This document shows positions 34,422-44,467 of a stretch of DNA of 64,000 nt, piece after piece. The stretch's first letter is position 1; the number at the start of each line of letters is the position of its first letter. Both the position numbers and the translations under genes were made by a program. The DNA comes from Mycolicibacterium sphagni. GTDB taxonomy: Bacteria > Actinomycetota > Actinomycetes > Mycobacteriales > Mycobacteriaceae. The DNA lies in assembly GCF_013337765.1 (NCBI RefSeq), contig NZ_VBSB01000008.1, positions 310,001-374,000 on the forward strand, in the 5' to 3' direction. Under the pieces are notes generated by a model. It worked only from the letters and a program-made list of their open reading frames with translations, ran no database searches and was not told where the DNA came from.

Positions 34422-36767
34422 CTAACGGAAAACCCCGGGCAGGCTCAGCGCAGACAACGTGTCGTCGTTGAGCGGGTTGTCGTGGACCATATAGGTCCAC
34501 GTGGAGGTCGGGCGGGCCAGTTTCGACAGGTCCAGGCCCTGCTCCTCCTCGAGGATGTTGGCCGTCTCGAACGTCTGCTGGGACGCCTCGATCGCGTCGG
34601 CGGCCAGATTCGCGAATGCGTCGACGGCCATCCGATGGAATTCGTCGAGCGGGTTCTGCCGGCCCAGGGCCCGCAGGTGGATGCTCTCCCGGATATCGGC
34701 CAGGTAGGCCAGGTGATCGGCCCAGCCGCGGTCCAGGTGGAACAGCATGATCTGGCGGCAGATCGTCTCCAGCTGTTCCTCGCTGGACTTCTCGGCCAGC
34801 TCCTCATAGCGGTCCGGGGACAGATCCTTGAGCTCGTTGCGGGCCGCCGCCGTGCTCAGCAGGGTGTTGCGGCGCTCCACGATGATCGCGCGCTGCTGGG
34901 CGATGAGCTGGTTGTAGCGCCAGGTGTTGGCGTGCACGTCGAGCAGCCGGCCCTCGGCCACCCGCTGGGCGTGGTCGAGCAGGCTGCCCGCCTTGGGGCT
35001 GGTGATCTTCCCGGCGTCGTCGGTGTCGGTGGGCAGCTTGGCCGCGTCCAGATGCGCGACGACGACGTTGTCCTCCCAGCTTGCGAAGAACACCGACGAA
35101 CCGGGGTCGCCCTGGCGCCCGGCACGGCCGCGCAGCTGGTTGTCCAGCCGTTCGGTGAGGTGTCGTCCGGTGCCGATGACGTGCAGGCCGCCGAGCTCGG
35201 CGACTTTATCGTGGTCGGTCTCCTCCGACCCGCCCAACCGGATATCGGTACCGCGACCGGCCATCTGGGTGGAGACGGTGACGGTGCCGAGCTTGCCGGC
35301 CTCCGCGATGACGGAGGCCTCTTCCTCGTCGTTCTTGGCGTTGAGTACGACGGCCGGAACGCCGCGGCGGATCAGCCGCTCGTGCAGTTCTTCGGACTCG
35401 GCGACGTCATGGGTGCCCACCAGGATCGGCTGACCGGTGGCGTGCACCTCGATGATGTGCTCCATGATCGCCTCGGTCTTGGCCGCGGCGGTGATGTAGA
35501 CCCGGTCGGCGGCGTCCTCGCGGACGTTGGGCGCGTTCGACGGGATCGGCGAGACGCCCAGCTTGTAGAACTGGCGCAACTGCTCGCCGGCGGCCAGCGC
35601 GGTACCGGTCATCCCGCACACCGTCGGGTAGCGGTTGATCAGCGCCTGCACGGTGATGGTGTCGAGCACCTCGCCGGTCTCGGTGGTCTCGATGCCCTCC
35701 TTGGCTTCGACGGCCGCTTGCAGGCCATCGGGCCAGCGCTGCAGCTGGGCGATCCGGCCGCGGGAGGAGTTGATCAGCTGCACGGCGCCGTCGCGGACGA
35801 TGTAGTGCACGTCGCGCTGCAGCAGCACATGCGCGTGCAAGGCGACGTTCACCTCGGTCAGCGTCGTGGTGACGTGCTCCTCGGAGTACAGGTCGATACC
35901 GCCGAGTGCGGCCTCGAGTTTCTTGGCGCCGTCCTCGGTGAGGTGGACGTTGCGACTCTCGGCGTCAGTGGCAAAGTTCTCTTCGGCGGAGGTTTCGCCT
36001 ACCAATTCGCCTACCAGACGGACGATTTCGACCTTGGGGGTTTCCCGGTGCGTGGTGCCCGCCAGCACCAGCGGTACCAGTGCCTCGTCGACGAGCACCG
36101 AGTCGGCCTCGTCGATCAGCGCCACGTCGGGGTTGGGCGACACCAGGTCGGCCTCGTCGGTGACCAGCTGGTCGCGCAGTACGTCGAACCCGATTTCATT
36201 GACCGACGCGTACGTGACGTCGCAACGGTAGGCGGCGCGGCGTTCGGCGGCGGTCGACTCGGCGGTGATCCAGCCGACCGTCAGGCCCATGGCCTCGATC
36301 AGTGGACCCATCCATTCGGCGTCGCGGCGGGCCAGGTAGTCGTTGATGGTGACGACGTGGACGTTGCGTCCAGCCAGCGCGTAGCCGGCGGCGGCGATAG
36401 CACCCGAAAGGGTCTTACCCTCACCGGTGGCCATCTCGACGACATCGCCGGCGAGCATGCGCAGAGCTCCGAGCAGCTGTACGTCGAAAGGACGCAGCGA
36501 CGTCGTCCGCTCGGCCGCCTCACGGGCGATCGCCAGGAACTGCGGGACGTCAGCAGAGGCGGCGAGGTCGCCGAGTTCGAGCAGCGTGGCCGCCTTGAGC
36601 AGCTGCTCGTCGTCCAGCCCCTTCGCCTTCTCGTCGAACTCCGCCGACGCCGTGACCTCGGCCATCGACTCGGCTTTGGTCTTCTCGGTGCTGGCACCCA
36701 GGAGACGCCAGAAACCCCGGCTGATGCGGCCGGGTCCGGCAGCGCTGCTCTTGCGATCTTTCGCCAC
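34422..36767 (-). CDS. secA2: Accessory preprotein translocase ATPase SecA2
   Basis: Motor ATPase of the specialised mycobacterial SecA2 export route, 781 residues, shorter than SecA1 because of reduced C-terminal domains. Walker A is [13 protein letters not shown] near residue 115, the DEAD-like motif is [13 protein letters not shown] near residue 217, and [16 protein letters not shown] and [15 protein letters not shown] are the helicase motifs of the second ATPase half. No C-terminal zinc-binding tail is present, as expected. GTG 36767 is apparently leaderless, with TACCGT six bases upstream. Confidence 0.97.
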   Translation of the reverse strand: MAKDRKSSAAGPGRISRGFWRLLGASTEKTKAESMAEVTASAEFDEKAKGLDDEQLLKAATLLELGDLAASADVPQFLAIAREAAERTTSLRPFDVQLLGALRMLAGDVVEMATGEGKTLSGAIAAAGYALAGRNVHVVTINDYLARRDAEWMGPLIEAMGLTVGWITAESTAAERRAAYRCDVTYASVNEIGFDVLRDQLVTDEADLVSPNPDVALIDEADSVLVDEALVPLVLAGTTHRETPKVEIVRLVGELVGETSAEENFATDAESRNVHLTEDGAKKLEAALGGIDLYSEEHVTTTLTEVNVALHAHVLLQRDVHYIVRDGAVQLINSSRGRIAQLQRWPDGLQAAVEAKEGIETTETGEVLDTITVQALINRYPTVCGMTGTALAAGEQLRQFYKLGVSPIPSNAPNVREDAADRVYITAAAKTEAIMEHIIEVHATGQPILVGTHDVAESEELHERLIRRGVPAVVLNAKNDEEEASVIAEAGKLGTVTVSTQMAGRGTDIRLGGSEETDHDKVAELGGLHVIGTGRHLTERLDNQLRGRAGRQGDPGSSVFFASWEDNVVVAHLDAAKLPTDTDDAGKITSPKAGSLLDHAQRVAEGRLLDVHANTWRYNQLIAQQRAIIVERRNTLLSTAAARNELKDLSPDRYEELAEKSSEEQLETICRQIMLFHLDRGWADHLAYLADIRESIHLRALGRQNPLDEFHRMAVDAFANLAADAIEASQQTFETANILEEEQGLDLSKLARPTSTWTYMVHDNPLNDDTLSALSLPGVFR

Positions 36768-36773
36768 GCGTCA

Positions 36774-36783
36774 ACGGTACCGT
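36774..36783. promoter_or_regulatory. Palindromic bidirectional -10 (ACGGTACCGT) between secA2 and the monooxygenase
   Basis: The two divergent start codons are only 23 bp apart. The palindrome supplies a TACCGT hexamer on each strand: on the minus strand six bases before the secA2 GTG and on the plus strand seven bases before the monooxygenase ATG. Both fit the TANNNT leaderless pattern, and the hexamers share their central TA. Confidence 0.6.
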
Positions 36784-36790
36784 CGGCGCC

Positions 36791-38359
36791 ATGACGGATG
36801 TCGACGTGCTCATCGCCGGTGCCGGACCGATCGGGCTGACCGCGGCCCTGGAGCTCACCCGTCACGGAGTGCACTGCCGGATCATCGACCCCGTCACCGA
36901 TCCGCCCCGGTATGCGAAAGCCATTGGCGTGCAACCCCGGACCCTCGAAGTCTTCGAAGGACTGGGCCTGCTGCACCGGATCCTCGACGCGGCGATCGCG
37001 CTGTACGGCCAGGTCATCTACGTCAACGGCGCACGGGTGGCCGAACTGGACATGAGCGTGCCCGACGATGTGCCGTTCGGATTCGTCGGCATCCCGCAGT
37101 ACGCCACCGAGCGCATCCTGGCCGAGGAGCTGGCCGCCCTCGGGATACAGGTCGAGCGCGGTGTGCGTCTGGACACCTTCACCCAGGATGCCGACGGCGT
37201 GACGGCCACCCTCAGCGGAACAGCGACCCTGCGGGCCAAGTACCTGATCGGGGCCGACGGCGCACACAGCGTGGTGCGCAAGACGCTGGGGCTGTCATTC
37301 GAGGGTGGCGCGTTCGCCGAGCAATACATGCTCGGCGACGTCGAGGTCGACTGGTCGCTGCCGCGCGGACATGTGGTGCGCAGCATGACGCAGACCGACG
37401 GCGTCAACGCGGACATCCTGGTGGCGGTTCCGTTGCCGGGCCGCCGGCGCTATCGGATGACGATGCTGGTGCCCGAGGACCTCGCGTCCGGCGAATCCAA
37501 GCCGGAGCTGCACCACCTTCAGGCGGTGCTCGACCGCTTGTCGCCGGAGCCGACGACCGCGACCAATCTGCGCTGGTCGTCGATCTTCGGGATCAGCCAC
37601 CGCATCGTCGACAGTTACGGCACCGACCGGGTCTTCGTGGCCGGTGACGCCGCCCACATCCATCCCCCGACCGGCGCGCAGGGCATGAACACCGGCATCC
37701 AGGACGCCCACAATCTGGCGTGGAAGCTTGCGCTGGAGTGCCACGGTGTCGCGTCGGCGGGTCTGCTGGCCAGCTACGACGCCGAGCGCAGGCTGGTCGG
37801 CGAAGAGGTGGTCGGGCGCACCGTGCGCCATGCCCAGCAGGGCATCGGCGCCGGCGAGACCGACCCCGATTACATCCTGCGCCGCGAGGCCCAGCTGCTG
37901 ATCGACTACGCGGCCAGCCCGATCGTCGCCGCTGCCGGGGACGCGGCCGGCGTGCGGGCAGGCCGGCGGGCCCCCGACGCGGCCGGCCTGACGCGGGCCG
38001 CGGTGACCGGTCACGTTCGGCTGTTCGAGCTGCTGGACCGCCGTCGGCACACCACGCTGATCTACGCCGGCGCCGGTTCCGCGGCCGCCGACCTGCCGCG
38101 ACTCGAAGCGCTCGCGGCAGCCGCGGTCGAGGCGGCCCACGGCGAGATGGACGTCTATCTGGTCGCCCACCCTGACGCCGACGTCGTCGAGAGTGAACTA
38201 CCGCTGATCCGCGATTCCGCCGGGGAGTTCGCCACCCGCTACGAGCCCGGCCCGTGCGCTGTGTTCGCCATCAGGCCGGACGGCTATCTTTGCTTTGCGG
38301 ACCGCGACTCGCCCAAGCAGGTGGATCTCACGTCGGCGCTTAGGCTGACATTTCGCTAG
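36791..38359 (+). CDS. FAD-dependent aromatic-type monooxygenase
   Basis: Class A flavoprotein hydroxylase of 522 residues (PheA/MhpA/RdmE type). Motifs: GAGPIGLTAALEL near residue 10 for FAD, GADGAHSVVRKTLG near residue 155 (the DG motif), and VFVAGDAAHIHPPTGAQG near residue 285 (the GD motif), followed by a thioredoxin-like C-terminal domain. The substrate is probably an aromatic or polyketide-like compound but cannot be named. Probably leaderless. M. tuberculosis has a different gene (ilvG) next to secA2. Confidence 0.87.
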   Translation: MTDVDVLIAGAGPIGLTAALELTRHGVHCRIIDPVTDPPRYAKAIGVQPRTLEVFEGLGLLHRILDAAIALYGQVIYVNGARVAELDMSVPDDVPFGFVGIPQYATERILAEELAALGIQVERGVRLDTFTQDADGVTATLSGTATLRAKYLIGADGAHSVVRKTLGLSFEGGAFAEQYMLGDVEVDWSLPRGHVVRSMTQTDGVNADILVAVPLPGRRRYRMTMLVPEDLASGESKPELHHLQAVLDRLSPEPTTATNLRWSSIFGISHRIVDSYGTDRVFVAGDAAHIHPPTGAQGMNTGIQDAHNLAWKLALECHGVASAGLLASYDAERRLVGEEVVGRTVRHAQQGIGAGETDPDYILRREAQLLIDYAASPIVAAAGDAAGVRAGRRAPDAAGLTRAAVTGHVRLFELLDRRRHTTLIYAGAGSAAADLPRLEALAAAAVEAAHGEMDVYLVAHPDADVVESELPLIRDSAGEFATRYEPGPCAVFAIRPDGYLCFADRDSPKQVDLTSALRLTFR

Positions 38360-38465
38360 CCATCTGATCCGGACCCGCGCCTTCGCCGGGATCCAAGGGT
38401 AGGTTCGCCGGGAAGCCACACGGATCGGTCGTCATGCGCGACGCCGCCGCAGGAGGAGAAACGCG

Positions 38466-40379
38466 TTGGAGAAGTTCACCCCGTCAATGGACTGGGGCCA
38501 CGAGCTCGTCCCGTCCTTGATCTGGATTTCCAAAGCGTGGGCGATCAGCGCCGTTCTCACCCTCGTCGTGCTGGTCCTGCTGGCCCGCTACACCGTCTGG
38601 GGCCGGCAGTACTGGCGGATCACCGGTGACTACTTCAAGGGCAGGCAGAGCATCGGGGTGTGGATCTGGGTCGCCGTGCTGCTGCTGTCGACGATCATCT
38701 CGGTGCGCCTCGACGTGTTGCTCAGCTACTACAGCAACGACCTGTTCACCTCGCTGCAGGTGGCCTTCCAAGGCGCAGGCGGTGGCAACGAAGAAGTTCG
38801 CCAGTCCGGTATCCACGGCTTCTGGGCGGCGCTGATCCTGTTCGGCATCCTGGCGACCATCTACATCAGCAGGGTGATGCTGGACATCTACCTGATGCAG
38901 CGGTTCATCATCCGCTGGCGGGTGTGGCTCACCGACCGGCTCACCTGCGACTGGCTCGACGATCACGCGTACTACCGCACCCGCTTCACCGACAGCGATA
39001 TCGACAACCCCGACCAGCGCATCCAGTACGACATCGACATCTTCACCGCCGGAGTGGGCTCCTCACCGAACACACCGATGATCGGCAGCTCCAGCACGCT
39101 GTTGTTCGGGGCGGTCAACTCGCTGGTGACGGTGGTTTCGTTCACCGTGATCCTGTGGAACCTGTCCGGCCCGCTGACGTTCCTCGGTGTCACCCTTGGC
39201 CACGCGCTGTTCTGGGTGGTACTGGTCTACGTGGTGTTCGCGACGATCATCGCGTTCTGGATCGGCCATCCGCTGATCAAGCTGAGTTTCCGCAACGAGC
39301 TCACCAACGCCGTGTTCCGCTACGCCCTGGTGCGGCTGCGCGACGCCGCCGAGGCCGTCGGCTTCTACCGCGGCGAGGATGTCGAGCGAACCCTGCTGCG
39401 CACGAAGTTCGCCGCGATCATCGCCAACTACCGCCGGTATGTGAACCGCACGATCGCGCTGACGGGCTGGAACCTGTCGATGAGCCAGATCATCAATCCG
39501 CTTCCGCTGGTGATCCAGGCGCCCCGGCTGTTCTCCGGCGCGATCGACCTGGGTGACGTCACCCAGTCGTCGAGCGCCTTCGGGTCCATCCACGACTCGC
39601 TGTCGTTCTTCCGCAACGCCTATGACTCGTTTGCCTCCTACCGCGCGGCCATCATCCGTCTGCACGGGCTGGTGGAAACCAACGCCGAGGCTCGCGAGCT
39701 ACCGAAGCTGAACACGCTGCCCAGCCACGACGGTTCGGTGGAGTTGCGGCGGGTCGAGGTTCGCAAGCCGGATGGCGGCCAGCTGGTCGACCCGATCGAC
39801 CTGCGGTTGGAGCCGGGCGAGACGCTGGTGATCACCGGGCCGTCGGGGGCGGGCAAGACCACCCTGCTGCGCAGCCTGGCCCAGCTGTGGCCCTACACCT
39901 CGGGCACGCTGTGCCGCCCCGACGATCACGACACGATGTTCCTGTCGCAGATGCCCTATGTGCCATTGGGTGACCTGCGCACGGTGGTGTCCTACCCGGC
40001 GGCCTCCGGCGACATCGCCGACGACGAGTTACAGCATGTGCTGGGCAAGGTCGCGTTGTCGCACCTGGCCATCCGGCTCAACGAGGTCCAAGACTGGGCC
40101 AAGGTGCTCTCTCCGGGTGAGCAGCAGCGCATCGCGTTCGCCCGGGTGCTCTTGACCAAGCCCAAGGCGGTGTTCCTCGACGAGGCCACCTCGGCGCTGG
40201 ACGAGGGTCTGGAGTTCGCCCTCTACGAGATGGTCCGCAGTGACCTGTCGAACACCATTCTGGTCAGCGTCAGCCACCGCCACACGGTCGAGCAGCACCA
40301 TGTCAGGCACCTGGAACTGCTCGGCGGAGGGGAATGGCGGCTGGGCCGCATCGACGGAACCGAGCCCGCGACGGTGTGA
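38466..40379 (+). CDS. SbmA/BacA-like ABC transporter (Rv1819c-like)
   Basis: Membrane protein of 637 residues fusing an SbmA/BacA-like membrane domain (about 1-390) to an ABC ATPase (about 415-630). Walker A is [13 protein letters not shown], the signature [16 protein letters not shown], and Walker [16 protein letters not shown]. The M. tuberculosis orthologue imports vitamin B12 and hydrophilic compounds including bleomycin-type drugs. It starts at TTG 38466, supported by AGGAGG eight or nine bases upstream. It stands alone between the monooxygenase and convergent Rv1817-like genes. Confidence 0.94.
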   Translation: MEKFTPSMDWGHELVPSLIWISKAWAISAVLTLVVLVLLARYTVWGRQYWRITGDYFKGRQSIGVWIWVAVLLLSTIISVRLDVLLSYYSNDLFTSLQVAFQGAGGGNEEVRQSGIHGFWAALILFGILATIYISRVMLDIYLMQRFIIRWRVWLTDRLTCDWLDDHAYYRTRFTDSDIDNPDQRIQYDIDIFTAGVGSSPNTPMIGSSSTLLFGAVNSLVTVVSFTVILWNLSGPLTFLGVTLGHALFWVVLVYVVFATIIAFWIGHPLIKLSFRNELTNAVFRYALVRLRDAAEAVGFYRGEDVERTLLRTKFAAIIANYRRYVNRTIALTGWNLSMSQIINPLPLVIQAPRLFSGAIDLGDVTQSSSAFGSIHDSLSFFRNAYDSFASYRAAIIRLHGLVETNAEARELPKLNTLPSHDGSVELRRVEVRKPDGGQLVDPIDLRLEPGETLVITGPSGAGKTTLLRSLAQLWPYTSGTLCRPDDHDTMFLSQMPYVPLGDLRTVVSYPAASGDIADDELQHVLGKVALSHLAIRLNEVQDWAKVLSPGEQQRIAFARVLLTKPKAVFLDEATSALDEGLEFALYEMVRSDLSNTILVSVSHRHTVEQHHVRHLELLGGGEWRLGRIDGTEPATV

Positions 40380-40406
40380 TCGCCGCGGCGGGCTGCTTTC
40401 CGGCGG

Positions 40407-41867
40407 TTAGCCTTTCACAGCAGTCGCGGCGTGCGTCCCGGCCCGCCTGCCGAAGAAGGAGCCCTCCCCCAGCTGGGTGCCGCTGGCGTACCCCTTGCCA
40501 TCCTGGGCGATGTTGGACGCACAAGCCCCGGCCGCGTACAGGCCGTGGATCACGCTGCCGTCGGCCCGCAGCACCTCGCCGTTGACATCGGTGGCCAGAC
40601 CGCCGACCGTGAACCCGGAGTACATCGCCTTGCCCAGCGTCAGGTCGAAGGCACCCCACGGCCCCTTGTCTTGTGGCGCAAGGAATTCCGGCTGCTTGTG
40701 GAACTCCGGATCCTCGCCCTTGGCGGCGTGCTCGTTGTAGTTGCTCAGCGTCTCGACAAGGTTGCCGGTCGGGATGCCGAGCGCCGCCTCCATCTCTTCG
40801 ACCGTCTCCCAGCCGTCGATGAAGGTGATCAGCGGGATCTCCGGGTTCTGCATGTGAGCCTCGTCGACGATCAGATAGGCCGCGCTATCGGGCTGATCCA
40901 TCACGTAACCCGAAGTGCGCGAATGATATCCGTCCTCGGTGACGAACCGCTTGCCGAACTTGTTGACGATGATGCCGGTCAGCAGGATCGACGGCGGGTA
41001 GACGGGGGCGGTGATGAACACCTGGTCCATATGCTTGGTGGCCCCGCCCACCGACTCGCCGAGCCGGATGCCCAGCCCGTCGTCGTAGGTGTTGCCGAGC
41101 ACGAACGGCTTCTCGGCCAGCTTGGGAGTGAATTGGGCGACCATATCGGGATTCATCACGAACCCGCCCGCGGCGATGACCACCGACTTGGCCCGGATCG
41201 ACCCCGTCTCGCTGAAGCGCTTCCACGCCACTCCGACGACGGTGTCGTTGTCGACGACGAGATTCGTTGCGCCCGTTTCATAGCGGATCTGCACGCCCAG
41301 CTCGGCGGCCCGCTTGAGCAACAGGTCGATCACCATGGCCGCGCCTTGAGTGTCGCCGGGAACCGGAACCTTGTGGCCACGCGGGGCCGGTACCGCCATG
41401 TTCTTGTACGGCCACACCTTCTCATTGCCGGTGAACATCAGGCCCTCGGTATTCGGCTGGATCACAGCCTTTTCCGGGTAGTAGGTGCGCTCGAAGGCGA
41501 CCCCGAGTTCCTCCAGCCAGTTGAAGTGCTCGACGCTGCCCTCGCAGTAGGCGCGGATCTTGTCGAGCTCGGGCTCGCGGGACACCGCGACGAGGTACTT
41601 GTACATCTCCTCGACGCTGTCGCTGTGACCGGTCGCCTGCTGCACGGCGGTGCCACCACCGAGGTAGAAGTGTCCGCCCGCCATCGATGTGGTCCCGCCG
41701 GCGACCGCGGCCTTCTCGAGCACCAGAACCCTGGCGCCCGCCGCCGCGGCGCTGACCGCCGCGCAGCCGCCACCGATGCCGAATCCGATCACCAGGACAT
41801 CGACGTCGTCGGACCACTCGGTTACCGCTGAGGCGTCGACGGTCGTGGGGATGTCCAGGCCACTCAT
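40407..41867 (-). CDS. FAD-binding dehydrogenase, ketosteroid-dehydrogenase/fumarate-reductase type (Rv1817-like)
   Basis: Flavoprotein of 486 residues. The FAD motif [21 protein letters not shown] lies near residue 25, then the GGTTSMAGGHFYLGGG segment, and a C-terminal GLYAAGACASNIAQDGKGYA block typical of the FAD-binding-2 family. It overlaps the start of the VOC-type gene by four bases in the opposite sense of reading order: the VOC gene is read first and its stop overlaps this start (ATGA). The reaction is unknown, possibly a steroid or enoate. Confidence 0.88.
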   Translation of the reverse strand: MSGLDIPTTVDASAVTEWSDDVDVLVIGFGIGGGCAAVSAAAAGARVLVLEKAAVAGGTTSMAGGHFYLGGGTAVQQATGHSDSVEEMYKYLVAVSREPELDKIRAYCEGSVEHFNWLEELGVAFERTYYPEKAVIQPNTEGLMFTGNEKVWPYKNMAVPAPRGHKVPVPGDTQGAAMVIDLLLKRAAELGVQIRYETGATNLVVDNDTVVGVAWKRFSETGSIRAKSVVIAAGGFVMNPDMVAQFTPKLAEKPFVLGNTYDDGLGIRLGESVGGATKHMDQVFITAPVYPPSILLTGIIVNKFGKRFVTEDGYHSRTSGYVMDQPDSAAYLIVDEAHMQNPEIPLITFIDGWETVEEMEAALGIPTGNLVETLSNYNEHAAKGEDPEFHKQPEFLAPQDKGPWGAFDLTLGKAMYSGFTVGGLATDVNGEVLRADGSVIHGLYAAGACASNIAQDGKGYASGTQLGEGSFFGRRAGTHAATAVKG

Positions 41868-42355
41868 TGCTGCTCCTGTTTCACATAGTCGTAGAACGTG
41901 CGGATCGTGTCGGGGACGTAGGCGATCTCGAAGTAGGGCACCCCGGCCCCGGGCGCGGCCAGGTAGGCGAACTGCATGCCGCCCGGCATCTCGCCGCGCG
42001 CGAGCACCGGAGCCGTCGCTTCGGCGGCGGCCAGCGCGGCCTCGAAGGCGTCAGGGTCGGGGACCTCCACGCAGATGTGGTGCAGGCCCGGGCCGCTTTC
42101 CTCGAGGAACTCGCTGTAGACGCTCTCGCCGCGGGTCGGCGCGATGAGCTCGAGCTGGGTGTCGCCGGCGTAGCTCAGCGAGATGTCGGCGTGGTAGTCG
42201 GCCGGGGCACCGCGATGCACGCAGGTCTCGGGCCCGAAATGTATATCGGGCATTCGTATCCATTTCCTGGCCCCGAGCAGCGCCGTCAAGGCCGCTTCGG
42301 TGGCGTCCAGATCGCGGGTTACCCAGGCGATCTGGACAGGTGTCTGGCTGGTCAT
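41864..42355 (-). CDS. VOC/glyoxalase-family protein
   Basis: Protein of 163 residues with two beta-alpha-beta-beta-beta modules. The first contains IAWVTRDLDATEAALTALLG, the second GLHHICVEVPDPDAFEAAL, where His and Glu positions resemble the metal site of the vicinal-oxygen-chelate fold. The four-base overlap with the FAD dehydrogenase indicates co-translation, so the pair may act on the same substrate. A TetR regulator precedes it on the same strand. Confidence 0.8.
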   Translation of the reverse strand: MTSQTPVQIAWVTRDLDATEAALTALLGARKWIRMPDIHFGPETCVHRGAPADYHADISLSYAGDTQLELIAPTRGESVYSEFLEESGPGLHHICVEVPDPDAFEAALAAAEATAPVLARGEMPGGMQFAYLAAPGAGVPYFEIAYVPDTIRTFYDYVKQEQQ

Positions 42356-42400
42356 CGGTTTGAGGATATCCCCGGCCCGTCGGCGTGGCTAGAACGTGTT

Positions 42401-43111
42401 CTAGTTCTGTGGTCCCGCAGTCAGCAGGTCGAGAGCAATTCGGATCTGTTCGTCGAACAGCGCACCCGTATCGGTGAAGGTGTCGTAGCCGTATTGGCCG
42501 AAGATCTCCAGGCTGATCGCGCCGATGATGAGCGCCCAAACCGCGGTACACCGGATCACCAGCGCGTCGTCGCCGGGGAAGCCGAACTCGTCGCGCACTC
42601 GGCCCAGATCGCCCGACATCGGTTGTGCGACATGATGTTCGGTGAGCGCTATATCTCCGGTGATCACCCCGGAGGCGACAGCGTCGAACAGCATCCCGAT
42701 CACCCGGGTGCCGGGTCCGGTGGTCAGTTCGGCGGGGGCGCGATAGCCCGGCACTGGGGTGCCGTACAGCAGCGCCCAATCGGCAGGCTGGTCGGTCGCC
42801 CACTGCCGCATCGCGCGGGCGATCGTCGCGACGTCGGCTCGCCAACCGCTCTCGGTGCTAGCCCTGGCCTGCCCGACGGCGTCGGCCAGGTCGGAGTAGG
42901 CATCGATCAGCAGCAAGGTCAGCAGGGCGTCGCGGCTGGCGACGTAGCGGTACACCGCAGAGGACACCATGCCCAGTTCTCGGGCGATCGCACGCACCGA
43001 CAGCCCAGCCGCACCAACCGTCGCCAGCTGCCGTCGGCCCAGCTCGACGATCTGCCCTTCGATGCGTTGCCGCGCCTCCTCCCGTTTACCCATCGGGCGA
43101 GTCTCGCACAT
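42401..43111 (-). CDS. TetR-family regulator (Rv1816-like)
   Basis: Repressor of 236 residues. The helix-turn-helix reads GLSVRAIARELGMVSSAVYRYVASRDALL, split here as AIARELGMVSSAVYRYV. The C-terminal ligand-binding part is typical TetR helical sequence with WALLYGTPVPGY. The start at 43111 (MCETRPMGKRE) matches the remembered N-terminus of Rv1816; ATG at 43093 is the alternative. It is divergent from the F420-type nitroreductase gene, with operator-like repeats between them. Confidence 0.9.
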   Translation of the reverse strand: MCETRPMGKREEARQRIEGQIVELGRRQLATVGAAGLSVRAIARELGMVSSAVYRYVASRDALLTLLLIDAYSDLADAVGQARASTESGWRADVATIARAMRQWATDQPADWALLYGTPVPGYRAPAELTTGPGTRVIGMLFDAVASGVITGDIALTEHHVAQPMSGDLGRVRDEFGFPGDDALVIRCTAVWALIIGAISLEIFGQYGYDTFTDTGALFDEQIRIALDLLTAGPQN

Positions 43112-43122
43112 CCGAGATCACT

Positions 43123-43175
43123 GCTCTTGATTTTCGCGGCAGCAGCTGGCATTCTCGAAACAAGAGCGATGCTCT
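43123..43175. promoter_or_regulatory. Candidate TetR operator region (inverted repeats)
   Basis: AGAGC-GAT-GCTCT at 43163-43175 is a perfect inverted repeat with a three-base centre. The left arm is also part of CAAGAGC (43161-43167), which pairs with GCTCTTG at 43123-43129, and the flanks TTTCG/CGAAA partly extend the match. It lies between the divergent TetR and nitroreductase genes, the usual place for autoregulation. Confidence 0.55.
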
Positions 43176-43195
43176 CAAATTGAAGGGATGAACCG

Positions 43196-43636
43196 ATGGC
43201 CCAGCACTATGACCGTCCGAACGCCGCCGCACGCGCCGTCAATGCCGTGATTCGCCGACTCGCCGAGGCAGGGGTCAGCATCGCCGGCACCCGTGCGCTG
43301 CGGGTGCGTGGCCGCACATCCGGCACCCTGCACAGCGTTGTCGTCAATGTGTTGCGAGTCGACGGGACCGACTATCTGGTGTCACCTCGGGGGAACACGC
43401 AGTGGGCGCGCAACGCGCGGGCGGCCGGGGCTGTGGAACTCGGACCGCGCTGGCGGCACACCCCGGTCGCGCTCACCGAAGTCGCCGACGACGACAAGCC
43501 GGACCTGCTCAAGCGCTACCTGGATCGGTGGTACTGGGAGGTCAAAGGGCACGTAGCCGGCCTGACGCCGAACTCGAGTGCTGATCAGCTGCGCGCGGCC
43601 GCCCCGGTGATCCCGGTGTTCGCGCTGGCGCGTTAG
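43196..43636 (+). CDS. Deazaflavin (F420)-dependent nitroreductase-like (DDN/FDOR) protein
   Basis: Protein of 146 residues with the split-barrel pattern of F420H2-dependent reductases: LRVRGRTSGTLHSVVVNVLR, DGTDYLVSPRGNTQWARNAR and RAAGAVELGPRWRHTPV. Members reduce quinones, nitro compounds or other hydrophobic substrates. AAGGGA lies eight bases before the ATG. It is divergent from the TetR gene and likely its target. Its stop overlaps that of the convergent protease. Confidence 0.85.
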   Translation: MAQHYDRPNAAARAVNAVIRRLAEAGVSIAGTRALRVRGRTSGTLHSVVVNVLRVDGTDYLVSPRGNTQWARNARAAGAVELGPRWRHTPVALTEVADDDKPDLLKRYLDRWYWEVKGHVAGLTPNSSADQLRAAAPVIPVFALAR

Positions 43637-44328
43637 CCGGCGTTGGCTTCCTGGGCCGCGGCTACGTTGACCACGCCGATGTCCGCGCTGGCCTGCTGGC
43701 TGGTGGCCACCCAGGACACCGCAGCCGGGAAGGTTCCCCAGGTGCTGTTGAACAGCCCGATGATGACGGCCTTGTTGTTGTCGATCGGCATGTAGACCGG
43801 CCCGCCAGAATCACCCTTCTGGCTGACCACGCCGTTCTCCATGGTGAACCAGCCGTTGTTGACCCGCTCGATCGAACCGCAGCTTTCCCCGGTGACGACC
43901 CCGAAATGGCAGACCGGCTGGCCGGGCGCCATCGCCGGGGCGGTCTCGGCGACCAGCTGACGGCCGCCGGGCAAGATGTTGTTGATCGCGACGTCGGGGG
44001 CCAGGCTGATCGTCTCGTAGTCGGAGATCACCTGGTCGGTGCGTACGACGGCGCCGTCGGGGGTGTTGTCCTGCGAGGTCGAGACCGTGCCGATCACGTG
44101 GCCGTCACGGTTGGTGACGGGCCCGTCGGCGCGGCAGTGGCCGGCCGAGTAGGCGATCCGGGCGACGGGGTCGACATATCCGAGCGTGCAGACGTTACTG
44201 GCCTGGCGGATTTCCATGCCTGGTGAGACGACTACGCCGGGCGTAGCCTGGGCGACCGGCGCGACGATCGCGGACGCGGCCAGAGCCGCAGCGGCGGCGG
44301 CGACACCTCTCAGAGAAAAACGCGACAC
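43633..44328 (-). CDS. Secreted S1-like serine protease (Rv1815-like)
   Basis: Exported protein of 231 residues with a signal peptide (MSRFSLRGVAAAAAALAASA, probable cleavage after AQA). The trypsin-like histidine site is YSAGHC near residue 62 and the serine site is KGDSGGPV near residue 172. Cysteine pairs (NVCTLG with GHC; PVCHFG with ESCGS) fit disulfides. The catalytic aspartate is probably in the DGAVVRTD region. Substrate unknown. Confidence 0.85.
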   Translation of the reverse strand: MSRFSLRGVAAAAAALAASAIVAPVAQATPGVVVSPGMEIRQASNVCTLGYVDPVARIAYSAGHCRADGPVTNRDGHVIGTVSTSQDNTPDGAVVRTDQVISDYETISLAPDVAINNILPGGRQLVAETAPAMAPGQPVCHFGVVTGESCGSIERVNNGWFTMENGVVSQKGDSGGPVYMPIDNNKAVIIGLFNSTWGTFPAAVSWVATSQQASADIGVVNVAAAQEANAG

Positions 44329-44467
44329 GGTACACCCCGATCGGTCGGCAACACGTCAAGGACGCGCCGCAAAAGTATCTCGACTCTGTATCGGCGTCGA
44401 TTTCAAATCGTTACCAACGAACAAACACGTACCCGGCGTGTCGCCGCCGCAATCCGCTCAGAAGGGG

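Noticed and set aside
33939..36794. 951-codon open frame opposite secA2
   Set aside because: Antisense shadow of secA2 with low-complexity composition and no ribosome-binding site.
38360..38465. Imperfect ATCCGG/CCGGGAT repeat after the monooxygenase as a terminator
   Set aside because: The arms are short and mismatched, so a terminator cannot be supported.
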